A stretch of 11,745 nucleotides of DNA from NCBI GenBank assembly GCA_051004815.1, contig JBPCJY010000216.1:1-11745 (forward strand), read 5' to 3'. The position numbers and the translations under genes are program-made. Source of the stretch: JBBQXY01 sp051004815. GTDB lineage: Bacteria > Chloroflexota > Ktedonobacteria > Ktedonobacterales > Ktedonobacteraceae. Below are positions 1 through 7,073 of the stretch, piece by piece (the stretch's first letter is position 1; each line of letters opens with the position of its first letter). The notes below the pieces were generated by a model, which saw only the letters and a program-made list of their open reading frames with translations, was not told where the DNA came from and ran no database searches.

Positions 1-2
1 GC

Positions 3-131
3 CCTCAACTCATACATAAAGGGGATTGTGATTGGGAAGAGCTATTGCAAATCTCCCACCAGCATGCTACTATCGCTTTGCGCCGTTCAGTTAGCAGAAA
101 AGAGATAAGGCATGGTACGCTTCCGCAGTGA
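3..131 (+). CDS. 3' end of an unrecognised gene (partial)
   Basis: A frame enters from the left edge and stays open to a TGA at 129-131, giving about 42 C-terminal residues. The segment is rich in charged and amphipathic residues (DWEELLQISHQH, then RRSVSRKEIRH), as expected for a soluble helical C-terminus. It overlaps the next gene by 20 bases, so the Shine-Dalgarno of that gene lies inside it and the two may be translationally coupled. The family is not recognisable. A competing frame is also open from base 1 to a TAA at 106-108; I prefer the overlapping frame on amino-acid composition only, so the frame choice is uncertain. Confidence 0.35.
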   Translation, partial: PQLIHKGDCDWEELLQISHQHATIALRRSVSRKEIRHGTLPQ

Positions 132-288
132 CTGGTTATTATGGGCTGTTTTTGCTATAGCATTGGTTCTGGTGGCCTATAACATGATTACGGGACAAAA
201 GCCAACGACACCGTTGATAATGATTCAACTGCTGGGGCTAGGCTGTGGCTTGATTGCCATGATGCGCCGCCGTGCGAAGAAACAGTAG
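112..288 (+). CDS. Small two-helix membrane protein, 58 aa
   Basis: The ATG at 112 follows a Shine-Dalgarno-like AGATAAGG at close spacing, and the frame ends with TAG at 286-288. The product has two hydrophobic stretches, roughly residues 8-26 (LLWAVFAIALVLVAY) and 34-51 (PLIMIQLLGLGCGLIAM). They are joined by a short polar turn (TGQKPTT). Basic residues at both ends (VRFR at the N-terminus, RRRAKK at the C-terminus) suggest a helical hairpin with both termini in the cytoplasm. Its stop lies five bases from the stop of the convergent CHAT gene, so there is no room for a terminator between them. The family and function are not recognised. It probably sits in an operon with the gene ending at 131. 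Confidence 0.68.
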   Translation: MVRFRSDWLLWAVFAIALVLVAYNMITGQKPTTPLIMIQLLGLGCGLIAMMRRRAKKQ

Positions 289-293
289 CCGTC

Positions 294-3200
294 TTACGCC
301 AGACGATGTTTCTTGAGCAGTTCCGCGTATGCCTCTTCCAGATGTTGGTCAGCGACGAGCGCGTCCACACTAGCCTGCAAGTCCTCGCGTGCCGGATGTC
401 CTAGACGTTGGTCAAGGGCAAGAGCCTGTACCAAGTATTCAAGTGCATTGAGGTATTTGTGCTGAAGCTGGCTCAATATGCCCAGGCGGCGTAACACTGC
501 GCGACGCTCCGCAGGCGTATCTAGCGTGGCAGCAATTTTGAATGCGTCCTGATAGCAACGCTCTGCCTCCGTGAAGTGCTGTAGAATACGAGATACATCG
601 CCTAAGCCACGTAGAGCACGCCCTTCAACCTGATGCGCCTCTTGCTCCTGGCCAATGACAAGGGCTTGCTCATAATATTCTTTCGCGGCAAGATGCTCCT
701 CCTCGTCAAAGGAAATGGCTGCCAGGGAATTCATTACCCGCGCCTGATCAACGCGATCACCCAGGTTCGCGAAGATCGATTGAGCCTCTTCATAGTAGCC
801 ACGCGCATCCCCATATTTGCGGCGTTCGCGTGCAATATCGCCCATTGCCCGCAAGGCCCAGCCTTCACCACGGCGTATATGCTGCTCGCGGAAGATAGCG
901 ATTGCATTGCTACAGATATGTTCCGCGCTATCGAGTTTCCCTTGATCCATGTAGACCACGCTCTGGTCAGCCAGCGTCCAGGCTTGACCGGCTCGCAATC
1001 CCAGCGCGTTAAAGAGCCGCAGAGCTTCTTCATAATCTGCCAGTGCCTTACTATAACGCCCTAACGCTTCATAGACAGTTCCGCGGTCGCGCAAAGTCGT
1101 GGCGCAACCTTCATCATGATGCAAGTTGCGAAACGTCGTGAGAGCCAGCTCAAAATGGCCCAGGGCCTCGTAGTATGTTCCATAGCCGCGACTGACCTCT
1201 CCGGTGACTACCTGCATCCAAGCTTCACCCTTGGCATTGCCAACTTCCCGAAAGAGTTGCAGTGCTTCCTGGGCATACTGACCAGCTTGCTTGAAATGTC
1301 CCTCTTCCCGAAAGAGCAGTGCCAGTTCGTAGAGTGCCCACCCCATCTCCTCGCGCTCATTCTTTTCACGATGCAACGCGACACTACGCGTGAGACAACC
1401 CACCGCTACCGCATATTGTCCCAATTGGCGCAGGATCGCACCCAGGCAACACTGTATCTGCCCCTCGCCTGTTTTATCTCCAAGCCGCAAGGCATGGACT
1501 TCCGCACGCCGCAACATACTCATCAGTGCTCGTGCATGGCCGCGTCCCCCTAAAGCCCAGGAGGCTTTCACCGCGAGGCGTACCGCGTCTTGCAAATCCT
1601 GTGCTTCACCGGCAGCTTCCAGATGTTCATACGCCACGAACCATTCTTCCGGACTGGGCTGAGGTTGGCTATGATAATACGCCGCAACGATCCGATGCAC
1701 GCGCCGTCGCTCCTCTAGCGGCAAATAGGAGAGGGCGAAGTTGCGCACCTGGGCATGAATGGTGTAGACGCGCCCATCAAACTGCATAAAGGATGCCTGC
1801 ACCAATTCATCACGGGCATCACGCCAATTTTGCGCTAACTCTGTTGGTATCAGATCACTGGCTAGACGCGGTGAAGTTTGTTGGTGAACAGTCGTATCTG
1901 CTCCATCTTGCGCTGGCTCCACGTTCTCCGCTTCATGAGCGGAGGCCAAAGTAGCGGCTGACGTATCAGGTGCCAGCAGCATGACAATCTGTTCGCGGCT
2001 AAATGGTAAACGAAAGGCAGCCAGATATGAAAGGAGCAAACGGGCCAGCGGGGTGAGACGGCAATAGGCTACATCGAGTACAGCCGAGATTCCTGCCAGT
2101 TGGTTGTCGCGCAGTTCGTCACGTACCTCTTCTAATGAGCGGGAAGCGGCCTCCGGTGTGTAGACTCTACCGTCAATGGAACGGGCTGTACCAAAGATCA
2201 ATTCAGCACCAAGCGGATAGCCATCGAGCAAGGTACAAATTTCACCCAGGGTATCTTGTTGCCGCTGGTCATCAAGGTGAATACGCTGGTCTAATCCGGT
2301 CTCAGCCGCCAGGTCTGAAAAGAGTTTGAGCAGGTCGGCATCCGCCATCTTGCCAACATTATATTCGTACCATTGATACTGCGCACCAGCGTGAACCGCG
2401 CTGGAAACAGGGTTTGAGCGGGACGAGACCAGTACGACCATCTCTTGTGGCAACGCGCTCAGAAAATGGTGCCACAGTTCTAACTGCGAATGCTCTTTGA
2501 CTTCCTCGAAACTATCCAAGAACAACAGGCAAGGTAACTCCCGGCTCGCTCGCGAATGAAGCACACTAAGGACAAGTTCCTGGCGATAGCTCAACTCATC
2601 GGCGTGAGTGGTACGCATCGCCACATGTAATTGATGTGCAATATCGATCAGGGCCTCAGTGAACAGTTTTCCTGCTTGCAAAGAGAGGCCAATCACACCA
2701 CCAGAGAACTTTTCGCGGTTCCTCCGCACTGCCTCAAAGGCCAGGGCACTTTTGCCTATGCCAGCAGGGCCGGTCAATGCGATATGATGAGTGCCGGGGC
2801 GCAATTTATAGTGCCCATTGGTTGCAGTTACCTGGCCTTCACCTAGCGCAGCCGCGGTGAGCAGAACGTCCAGAGCATGCAATTCTTGTTCCCTGCCAAC
2901 AAAGGTACGCGAAACTCCCAGGTGCGCTAATGGATGATCGTACTGATCTTCGCCGGTATCGCGACCCGCCAACAGTGCCACCGGCCCTTCCTGTCCCTGG
3001 CCAATATGGCGGTAGAGCACGGGAATGAACCATCCCTGATGATGATGTTTGGGCAACATAGCGTGACGCGCACGAGACAGTCCTTCTTCCAGCGTGCGGC
3101 CTTGCGCCAAGGCCTCGTAGAAATGAAACATAAAGGTAGGGCTAAAGTCATCCTGTAGCGAAAACGGCATTGCCACAACGGCTGGTATCTGGGCCATCAC

Positions 3201-4253
3201 CAGGGCAGTTGCCAGGGTCGCATCAAAGGCGATCCCGCGGTGGTGTTGGCGCGGATTCTCACCGCTAAACGTAGCGGTATCGCAGGCAGAGAAAACGGCT
3301 AAACGGACATCGCTAGTTATAAAAAGTTCACGCAACGACTGCGTACCAATATAGCGGTTATCCCCTTCTTCGTTACAGAAGCAGAGATAGGTCTGTGCCT
3401 TAACACGATTGAGGGCCATGCCACACCTGCCACACTTACGGGCATCGGCCTCGTTCAAAGCCTCACATATGTCGTTCGGGCAGAGGCGACCATACGCGCC
3501 ATGCCCATCAAAGTGGATAGCGTAGCAAGGCGATGACGTCTTTTGATCATCAAATAGGTCGACACCTCCACAATCGCTGAGGTAGCCTACCAGGGCATCA
3601 AACGTTACCTGCTCCAGGCGATCTAAAATAATTTGTCCGTTCTCAGTCAGCTCTGATAAGGCGCGTTGTAACGCCTCATAGCTGCGCTCTGTCTCCAACG
3701 TAACACAATCTTTGGGCGAGGCACTGATATACAGCAGCCGCATGGGGGGATGAACAGGCAATTCACAGCCCAGAAGAGGTTCATCGGGGCGTAAGAGCGC
3801 ACGCGTCAGCGTAAAGACACCCGAAGCCAGTAGAAAATGCTCGCCATTGTGCAGTAGTTCCCAGGGGTAGCGCACAAATTCATCGCATCCTTGTGCGAAG
3901 CTGAATGTGAGAGCTACGGTACCACGTCGTCGCAGCGTCCGCTGAATAACGCCGCGCAACATCGCCTGCACCGACTGTTCGGAAGGTTCACGACGACTGG
4001 TACCGGGTGTTTCAGAACCACACAAGGCTAAAAAGAGCCGATGGCCAATTTCGCGCAAGTTGGCATCGTTACTCTCCTGGTTGTTGAGCCTCTTATGCAG
4101 GGCATTGAGTTGCTTGGTGGAATAGGGAGGAACAAAATTCCCGCTTACGGTGTGCCCCGACCAACTCTCTTTCACTTGCAACTCGAAACTACCGTTGTCA
4201 TGACTGCGAAATAGTAGGGTTAATGTCTCTCCCATCTGCCTGACATCTCTCAC
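294..4253 (-). CDS. CHAT protease / STAND NTPase / TPR multidomain protein with zinc-ribbon insert
   Basis: A protein of 1319 residues from a GTG at 4253. An in-frame ATG at 4235 (residue 7) is an equally good start. A CHAT caspase-like domain covers about 125-420: YPWELLHNGEHFLL, catalytic His251 in HFDGHG and catalytic Cys324 in FSACDT. Between them lie Cys258, 263, 274, 277, 291 and 293, resembling a zinc ribbon. A STAND/NB-ARC-type NTPase follows: Walker A GPAGIGKS (495-502), Walker B LLFLDSFEEV (576-585), VVLVSSRSNP (606-615), and GYPLGAEL (678-685) resembling the GLPL motif. A winged-helix-like region (about 730-860) holds a low-complexity linker. Nine 40-residue TPRs run from about 928 to the end. 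There is no signal peptide, so it is probably cytoplasmic. In this architecture TPRs sense a ligand or partner, the NTPase oligomerises, and CHAT cleaves a target protein. A defence or regulated-death role is inferred; target and trigger are unknown. Confidence 0.93.
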   Translation of the reverse strand: MRDVRQMGETLTLLFRSHDNGSFELQVKESWSGHTVSGNFVPPYSTKQLNALHKRLNNQESNDANLREIGHRLFLALCGSETPGTSRREPSEQSVQAMLRGVIQRTLRRRGTVALTFSFAQGCDEFVRYPWELLHNGEHFLLASGVFTLTRALLRPDEPLLGCELPVHPPMRLLYISASPKDCVTLETERSYEALQRALSELTENGQIILDRLEQVTFDALVGYLSDCGGVDLFDDQKTSSPCYAIHFDGHGAYGRLCPNDICEALNEADARKCGRCGMALNRVKAQTYLCFCNEEGDNRYIGTQSLRELFITSDVRLAVFSACDTATFSGENPRQHHRGIAFDATLATALVMAQIPAVVAMPFSLQDDFSPTFMFHFYEALAQGRTLEEGLSRARHAMLPKHHHQGWFIPVLYRHIGQGQEGPVALLAGRDTGEDQYDHPLAHLGVSRTFVGREQELHALDVLLTAAALGEGQVTATNGHYKLRPGTHHIALTGPAGIGKSALAFEAVRRNREKFSGGVIGLSLQAGKLFTEALIDIAHQLHVAMRTTHADELSYRQELVLSVLHSRASRELPCLLFLDSFEEVKEHSQLELWHHFLSALPQEMVVLVSSRSNPVSSAVHAGAQYQWYEYNVGKMADADLLKLFSDLAAETGLDQRIHLDDQRQQDTLGEICTLLDGYPLGAELIFGTARSIDGRVYTPEAASRSLEEVRDELRDNQLAGISAVLDVAYCRLTPLARLLLSYLAAFRLPFSREQIVMLLAPDTSAATLASAHEAENVEPAQDGADTTVHQQTSPRLASDLIPTELAQNWRDARDELVQASFMQFDGRVYTIHAQVRNFALSYLPLEERRRVHRIVAAYYHSQPQPSPEEWFVAYEHLEAAGEAQDLQDAVRLAVKASWALGGRGHARALMSMLRRAEVHALRLGDKTGEGQIQCCLGAILRQLGQYAVAVGCLTRSVALHREKNEREEMGWALYELALLFREEGHFKQAGQYAQEALQLFREVGNAKGEAWMQVVTGEVSRGYGTYYEALGHFELALTTFRNLHHDEGCATTLRDRGTVYEALGRYSKALADYEEALRLFNALGLRAGQAWTLADQSVVYMDQGKLDSAEHICSNAIAIFREQHIRRGEGWALRAMGDIARERRKYGDARGYYEEAQSIFANLGDRVDQARVMNSLAAISFDEEEHLAAKEYYEQALVIGQEQEAHQVEGRALRGLGDVSRILQHFTEAERCYQDAFKIAATLDTPAERRAVLRRLGILSQLQHKYLNALEYLVQALALDQRLGHPAREDLQASVDALVADQHLEEAYAELLKKHRLA

Positions 4254-4319
4254 ATTCTGTTCACTATGACCATGCTAAAGGGGCTGTACGCGTATGAGAC
4301 GTAGTTACTATCTGTGGCA

Positions 4320-4328
4320 AGTATATCA
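4320..4328 (-). promoter_or_regulatory. Candidate extended -10 promoter for the CHAT gene
   Basis: On the minus strand TGATATACT is an extended -10 (TGn plus TATACT). It lies about 65-90 bases upstream of the two possible CHAT starts, inside the 120-base gap after obgE. The -35 region at 17-base spacing (TTCGTG) is poor. A short inverted repeat, CACAA-TTC-TTGTG at 4327-4339, overlaps the upstream edge and could be a binding site. The gene could also be reached by read-through from obgE, because I see no terminator in the gap. Confidence 0.35.
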
Positions 4329-4373
4329 CAATTCTTGTGCTACACGAAATAGTTAAGGTCAAACAAGATGCTG

Positions 4374-5672
4374 TTACTCCCCCCAGTATAATTCGACTTT
4401 GCCGAAGCGCACGACATCGCCGATTGTGACACCTGCCTCTTCCAGGGCTTTAGTGACACCCATCTTCCTGAGAGTTACTTGTAGTCGATCCATACCCTCT
4501 TCATTCTCAATGTCAGTCATACTCACGGCACGCTCCACGCGCTTCCCACGCACAATATAGATGTTCTGTTCTTTGCTTACAGTAAAGGCATCATCCGGCT
4601 GTGGGCGCAAGACAGTACCCGCCATAGGGGGATTGGCCTCCGCTTGCTCTGCTTCCTCGCGCCGTATCTCGTTTAAGCGCAGAGCGGTATGTTGCATTAA
4701 CTCGGTTGTACCCTGGTGGGCAGCGGCTGAAATGGCATAGACGGTATAGCCTGCCGCTTCGGCCTTTGCTTTCAAAGCGGGCCAGCGTTCCTGGGCTTCG
4801 GGCAAATCCATTTTGTTGAACACCACGATCTGTGGCCGATGGGCCAGTTGCTCATCATACCCGCGCAATTCCTGGTTGATGGTCAAGAAATCTTGCCAGG
4901 GATCACGCTCAAATGATGCGCCATCGAGCATGTGAATGAGCAAACGGGTTCGGCGCACATGGCGCAGAAATTCATGGCCAAGGCCAACACCTTGCGCTGC
5001 CCCTTCGATCAAGCCAGGAATATCGGCCAGCACAAAGCCGTACTCATCACCGCTGGCAATTTGGCCGACGGCGACCACGCCCAAATTGGGCGTCAGCGTG
5101 GTAAACGGGTAGTCAGCGATTTTGGGATGGGCGGCTGTCACTACTGAGAGCAAGGTCGATTTACCCGCGTTGGGGTAGCCGACCAGACCAACATCCGCGA
5201 TCAAGCGCAGTTCGAGTAGTATCCAGTGTTCCTCGCCCGGTTCACCCTTCTGGGCCTCGTGTGGAGCTTGATGAGTAGAGGTGACAAAATGGGTATTGCC
5301 CAGACCGCCACGCCCGCCACGCGCCACCATCACCTGCTGCCCCTCCTCAACCAGGTCAGCAATGATTTCATTCGTATCGGCAGCGCGAACAATGGTGCCA
5401 CATGGGACGGTTAACACGATATCATCACCCTTGGCCCCGTGCATCTTCTGACGTTGTCCGTCGCCACCAGAATTCGCTTTAAAATGGTGACGGTAGCGGT
5501 AATCGATAAGAGTATTCAGATTAGTTGTTGCTTCGAGGTAGACGCTGCCACCTCTACCACCATCACCCCCATCGGGACCGCCCAGTGGCGCAAATGGTTC
5601 ACGACGGAAGTGGCGGGAGCCGTTGCCTCCGTCACCCGCCTTCACAAATACTTTGGTATGATCATAAAACAT
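4374..5672 (-). CDS. obgE: Obg-family GTPase (ObgE/CgtA)
   Basis: A 432-residue essential ribosome-associated GTPase. Obg proteins bind the 50S subunit, act in its late assembly and link it to the stringent response. All three domains are visible. The glycine-rich Obg fold occupies about 1-158 (KAGDGGNGS, GGPDGGDGGRGGSV). The G domain contains G1 GYPNAGKS (165-172), switch I TTLTPN (191-196), G3 DIPGL (217-221), G4 NKMD (286-289) and G5 ISA (314-316). The C-terminal OCT domain spans about 360-432 (IYIVRGKRVERAV, ending VRFGKVELYWGE), which marks the longer Obg form also seen in Gram-positive bacteria. The ATG start is fixed by the conserved N-terminus MFYDHTKVFVKAGDGG; a weak AGGA lies about 10 bases upstream. 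It is followed after 120 bases by the CHAT gene on the same strand. Confidence 0.98.
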   Translation of the reverse strand: MFYDHTKVFVKAGDGGNGSRHFRREPFAPLGGPDGGDGGRGGSVYLEATTNLNTLIDYRYRHHFKANSGGDGQRQKMHGAKGDDIVLTVPCGTIVRAADTNEIIADLVEEGQQVMVARGGRGGLGNTHFVTSTHQAPHEAQKGEPGEEHWILLELRLIADVGLVGYPNAGKSTLLSVVTAAHPKIADYPFTTLTPNLGVVAVGQIASGDEYGFVLADIPGLIEGAAQGVGLGHEFLRHVRRTRLLIHMLDGASFERDPWQDFLTINQELRGYDEQLAHRPQIVVFNKMDLPEAQERWPALKAKAEAAGYTVYAISAAAHQGTTELMQHTALRLNEIRREEAEQAEANPPMAGTVLRPQPDDAFTVSKEQNIYIVRGKRVERAVSMTDIENEEGMDRLQVTLRKMGVTKALEEAGVTIGDVVRFGKVELYWGE

Positions 5673-5736
5673 GAAGTGCTTGTCCTAACGCAGTACAGTA
5701 TGCTGCTAATGTCTCGTTTTCTTTTCGGTGCAAATG

Positions 5737-5745
5737 AGTATACCA
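5737..5745 (-). promoter_or_regulatory. Candidate extended -10 promoter for obgE
   Basis: On the minus strand TGGTATACT forms an extended -10, 64 bases upstream of the obgE ATG in the 136-base gap after the peptidase gene. The -35 region at 17-base spacing is weak, as is usual for extended -10 promoters. No terminator for the upstream peptidase gene is evident in the gap, so read-through is also possible. Confidence 0.4.
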
Positions 5746-5808
5746 TATTGGCCGCTATGACGCTACTTCTCTGCTCACTGACGAAAGGAGCTATTTCAGC
5801 GATAATGG

Positions 5809-6927
5809 TCAGGGAGAGGCGGTTTGTCTTAGAATTTGGGCCAAACGGTCTGGATCGAGGCCGTACGCCGTAATCCCATCACGACCTACCATTGTTTCCG
5901 CAGCCAGCAGGGTGTTGACAATCGCCTCTTCTATTGCCTCTACAACAGCGTCGAACAGTTCCGTGATGTAGGTATTGGAGAGCATCGTCAATGGGACCGT
6001 CAAAGGGCTTTCGGCTCCATATTCGCTGGCAGGCAGGCCGCGATTCGCCGTCGAGAAGGCGAGAAACAGATCGCCGCTCCAGTGTTCTCCAACGCCGCCC
6101 GTTCTGGCGACTCCCAGTCCGGCACGCTGTGCCAGCCGGGTACATTGCGTGGGGATCAGCGGCGCATTCGTTGCTATGATAACGATAATGGAGCCGCCTC
6201 CCTGGGGAGCAAAGCCAGCTATCTCTGGAACAGGTACCTCTGAAGCGGGAATAGCCTCGCCAACCGGAACCCCTTTGATCTGCAAGCGTTCACGACGCCC
6301 ATGATTGGCCTGGACCAGAACACCCACCGTATAGCTACCCGAAGCCTCCGGAACGACGCGCGATGCGGTGCCTATACCTCCCTTGAAGCCATGACAGACC
6401 ATCCCGGTACCACTGCCAACGCCGCCCTCGGCCACGGGGCCACCAGACGCACTCGCCAGGGCCTGGGCGACATGTTCAGCCTTGACGTGCTGACCGTTGA
6501 TATCGTTCAACAGGCCATCATATGTTTCCCCAACCACTGGCAGTGCCCACCAGTAGAGGTCATCTGGCTGATGACTGGTTATGGCATTGGAGACCAGTGC
6601 ATCACGCACTACCCCGACGCTATGGGTATTGGTCAGCGCAATCGGGGACATGAGCATGCCCGATTCTTTCATCCATTCCAATCCCGTCAGCTCGCCATTG
6701 CCGTTGAGACGATGGCAGCCCGCGAAGAGTGGCTCTTTCCAGATATTGCCATCGTGTGGGACGATGACCGTCACACCGGTGCGGATGGGGCCGCGACCGA
6801 CGACCAGAGGTCCCTCGCCTTCGATCAGCGTGGTAAAGCCGACGCGCACGCCCGGTACGTCAGTGATCGCATCATTGGGTCCTGGCGGGTATGTTCCAAT
6901 GACAATACCTTTATCTCGCGCTCGCAT
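5809..6927 (-). CDS. P1 (DmpA/BapA-type) Ntn-hydrolase aminopeptidase
   Basis: A 372-residue protein of the DmpA family (L-aminopeptidase/D-esterase, MEROPS S58), close to the usual length of about 375. These enzymes are made as one chain that cuts itself before a serine, which then becomes the N-terminal nucleophile of the small subunit. The expected site is Gly245-Ser246 in GGGSIIVIIATNAP. Other family landmarks are GPNDAITDVPGVRVGF near the N-terminus, TNTHSVGVVRDAL (about 99-111), GETYDGLLND (133-142), GGVGSGTGM (168-176), VQANHG (205-210) and WSGDLFLAFSTAN (283-295). There is no signal peptide, so it is probably cytoplasmic. Known substrates are N-terminal amino acids of small peptides, amino-acid amides or esters, and beta-peptides; the actual one cannot be read here. 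The ATG start is supported by AGAAGG about 8 bases upstream. An amino-acid permease gene lies upstream on the same strand. Confidence 0.95.
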   Translation of the reverse strand: MRARDKGIVIGTYPPGPNDAITDVPGVRVGFTTLIEGEGPLVVGRGPIRTGVTVIVPHDGNIWKEPLFAGCHRLNGNGELTGLEWMKESGMLMSPIALTNTHSVGVVRDALVSNAITSHQPDDLYWWALPVVGETYDGLLNDINGQHVKAEHVAQALASASGGPVAEGGVGSGTGMVCHGFKGGIGTASRVVPEASGSYTVGVLVQANHGRRERLQIKGVPVGEAIPASEVPVPEIAGFAPQGGGSIIVIIATNAPLIPTQCTRLAQRAGLGVARTGGVGEHWSGDLFLAFSTANRGLPASEYGAESPLTVPLTMLSNTYITELFDAVVEAIEEAIVNTLLAAETMVGRDGITAYGLDPDRLAQILRQTASP

Positions 6928-6982
6928 GTGAATACCTTCTGCTTTCTATGCTATGTACTCCAGCACTATTTGCCCGTGCTTT

Positions 6983-7032
6983 CGCATGGTCATTTCCTCA
7001 GTTTCCCCGGCAACTCACGGAATGACCATGCG
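6983..7032 (-). repeat. Inverted repeat between permease and peptidase genes
   Basis: CGCATGGTCATT (6983-6994) is the exact reverse complement of AATGACCATGCG (7021-7032), with a further imperfect CC/GG extension inside. The loop is about 22-26 bases. Neither side is followed by a T run, so it is not a standard intrinsic terminator. It lies 41 bases after the permease stop and about 55 bases before the peptidase start. It could stabilise or process a shared mRNA, or mark the end of the permease transcript. Confidence 0.5.
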
Positions 7033-7073
7033 ATGCATTGCCTTTCCAGCAGGTGTGTGGGTCAAGCATCCGC

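Noticed and set aside
1..108. Alternative frame from base 1 ending at TAA 106-108
   Set aside because: Its composition (many Ser, Cys and Lys residues without a pattern) is less protein-like than the frame ending at 131. With so short a fragment it cannot be fully excluded.
633..1553. Plus-strand open frames inside the TPR region of the CHAT gene
   Set aside because: They are opposite a continuous TPR-coding frame with a clear 40-residue period. Their composition is typical of shadow frames.
5439..5873. 144-codon plus-strand open frame across the obgE 5' end
   Set aside because: It covers the conserved Obg N-terminus in antisense and extends through a promoter-containing gap. It has no protein-like motifs and no good ribosome-binding site.
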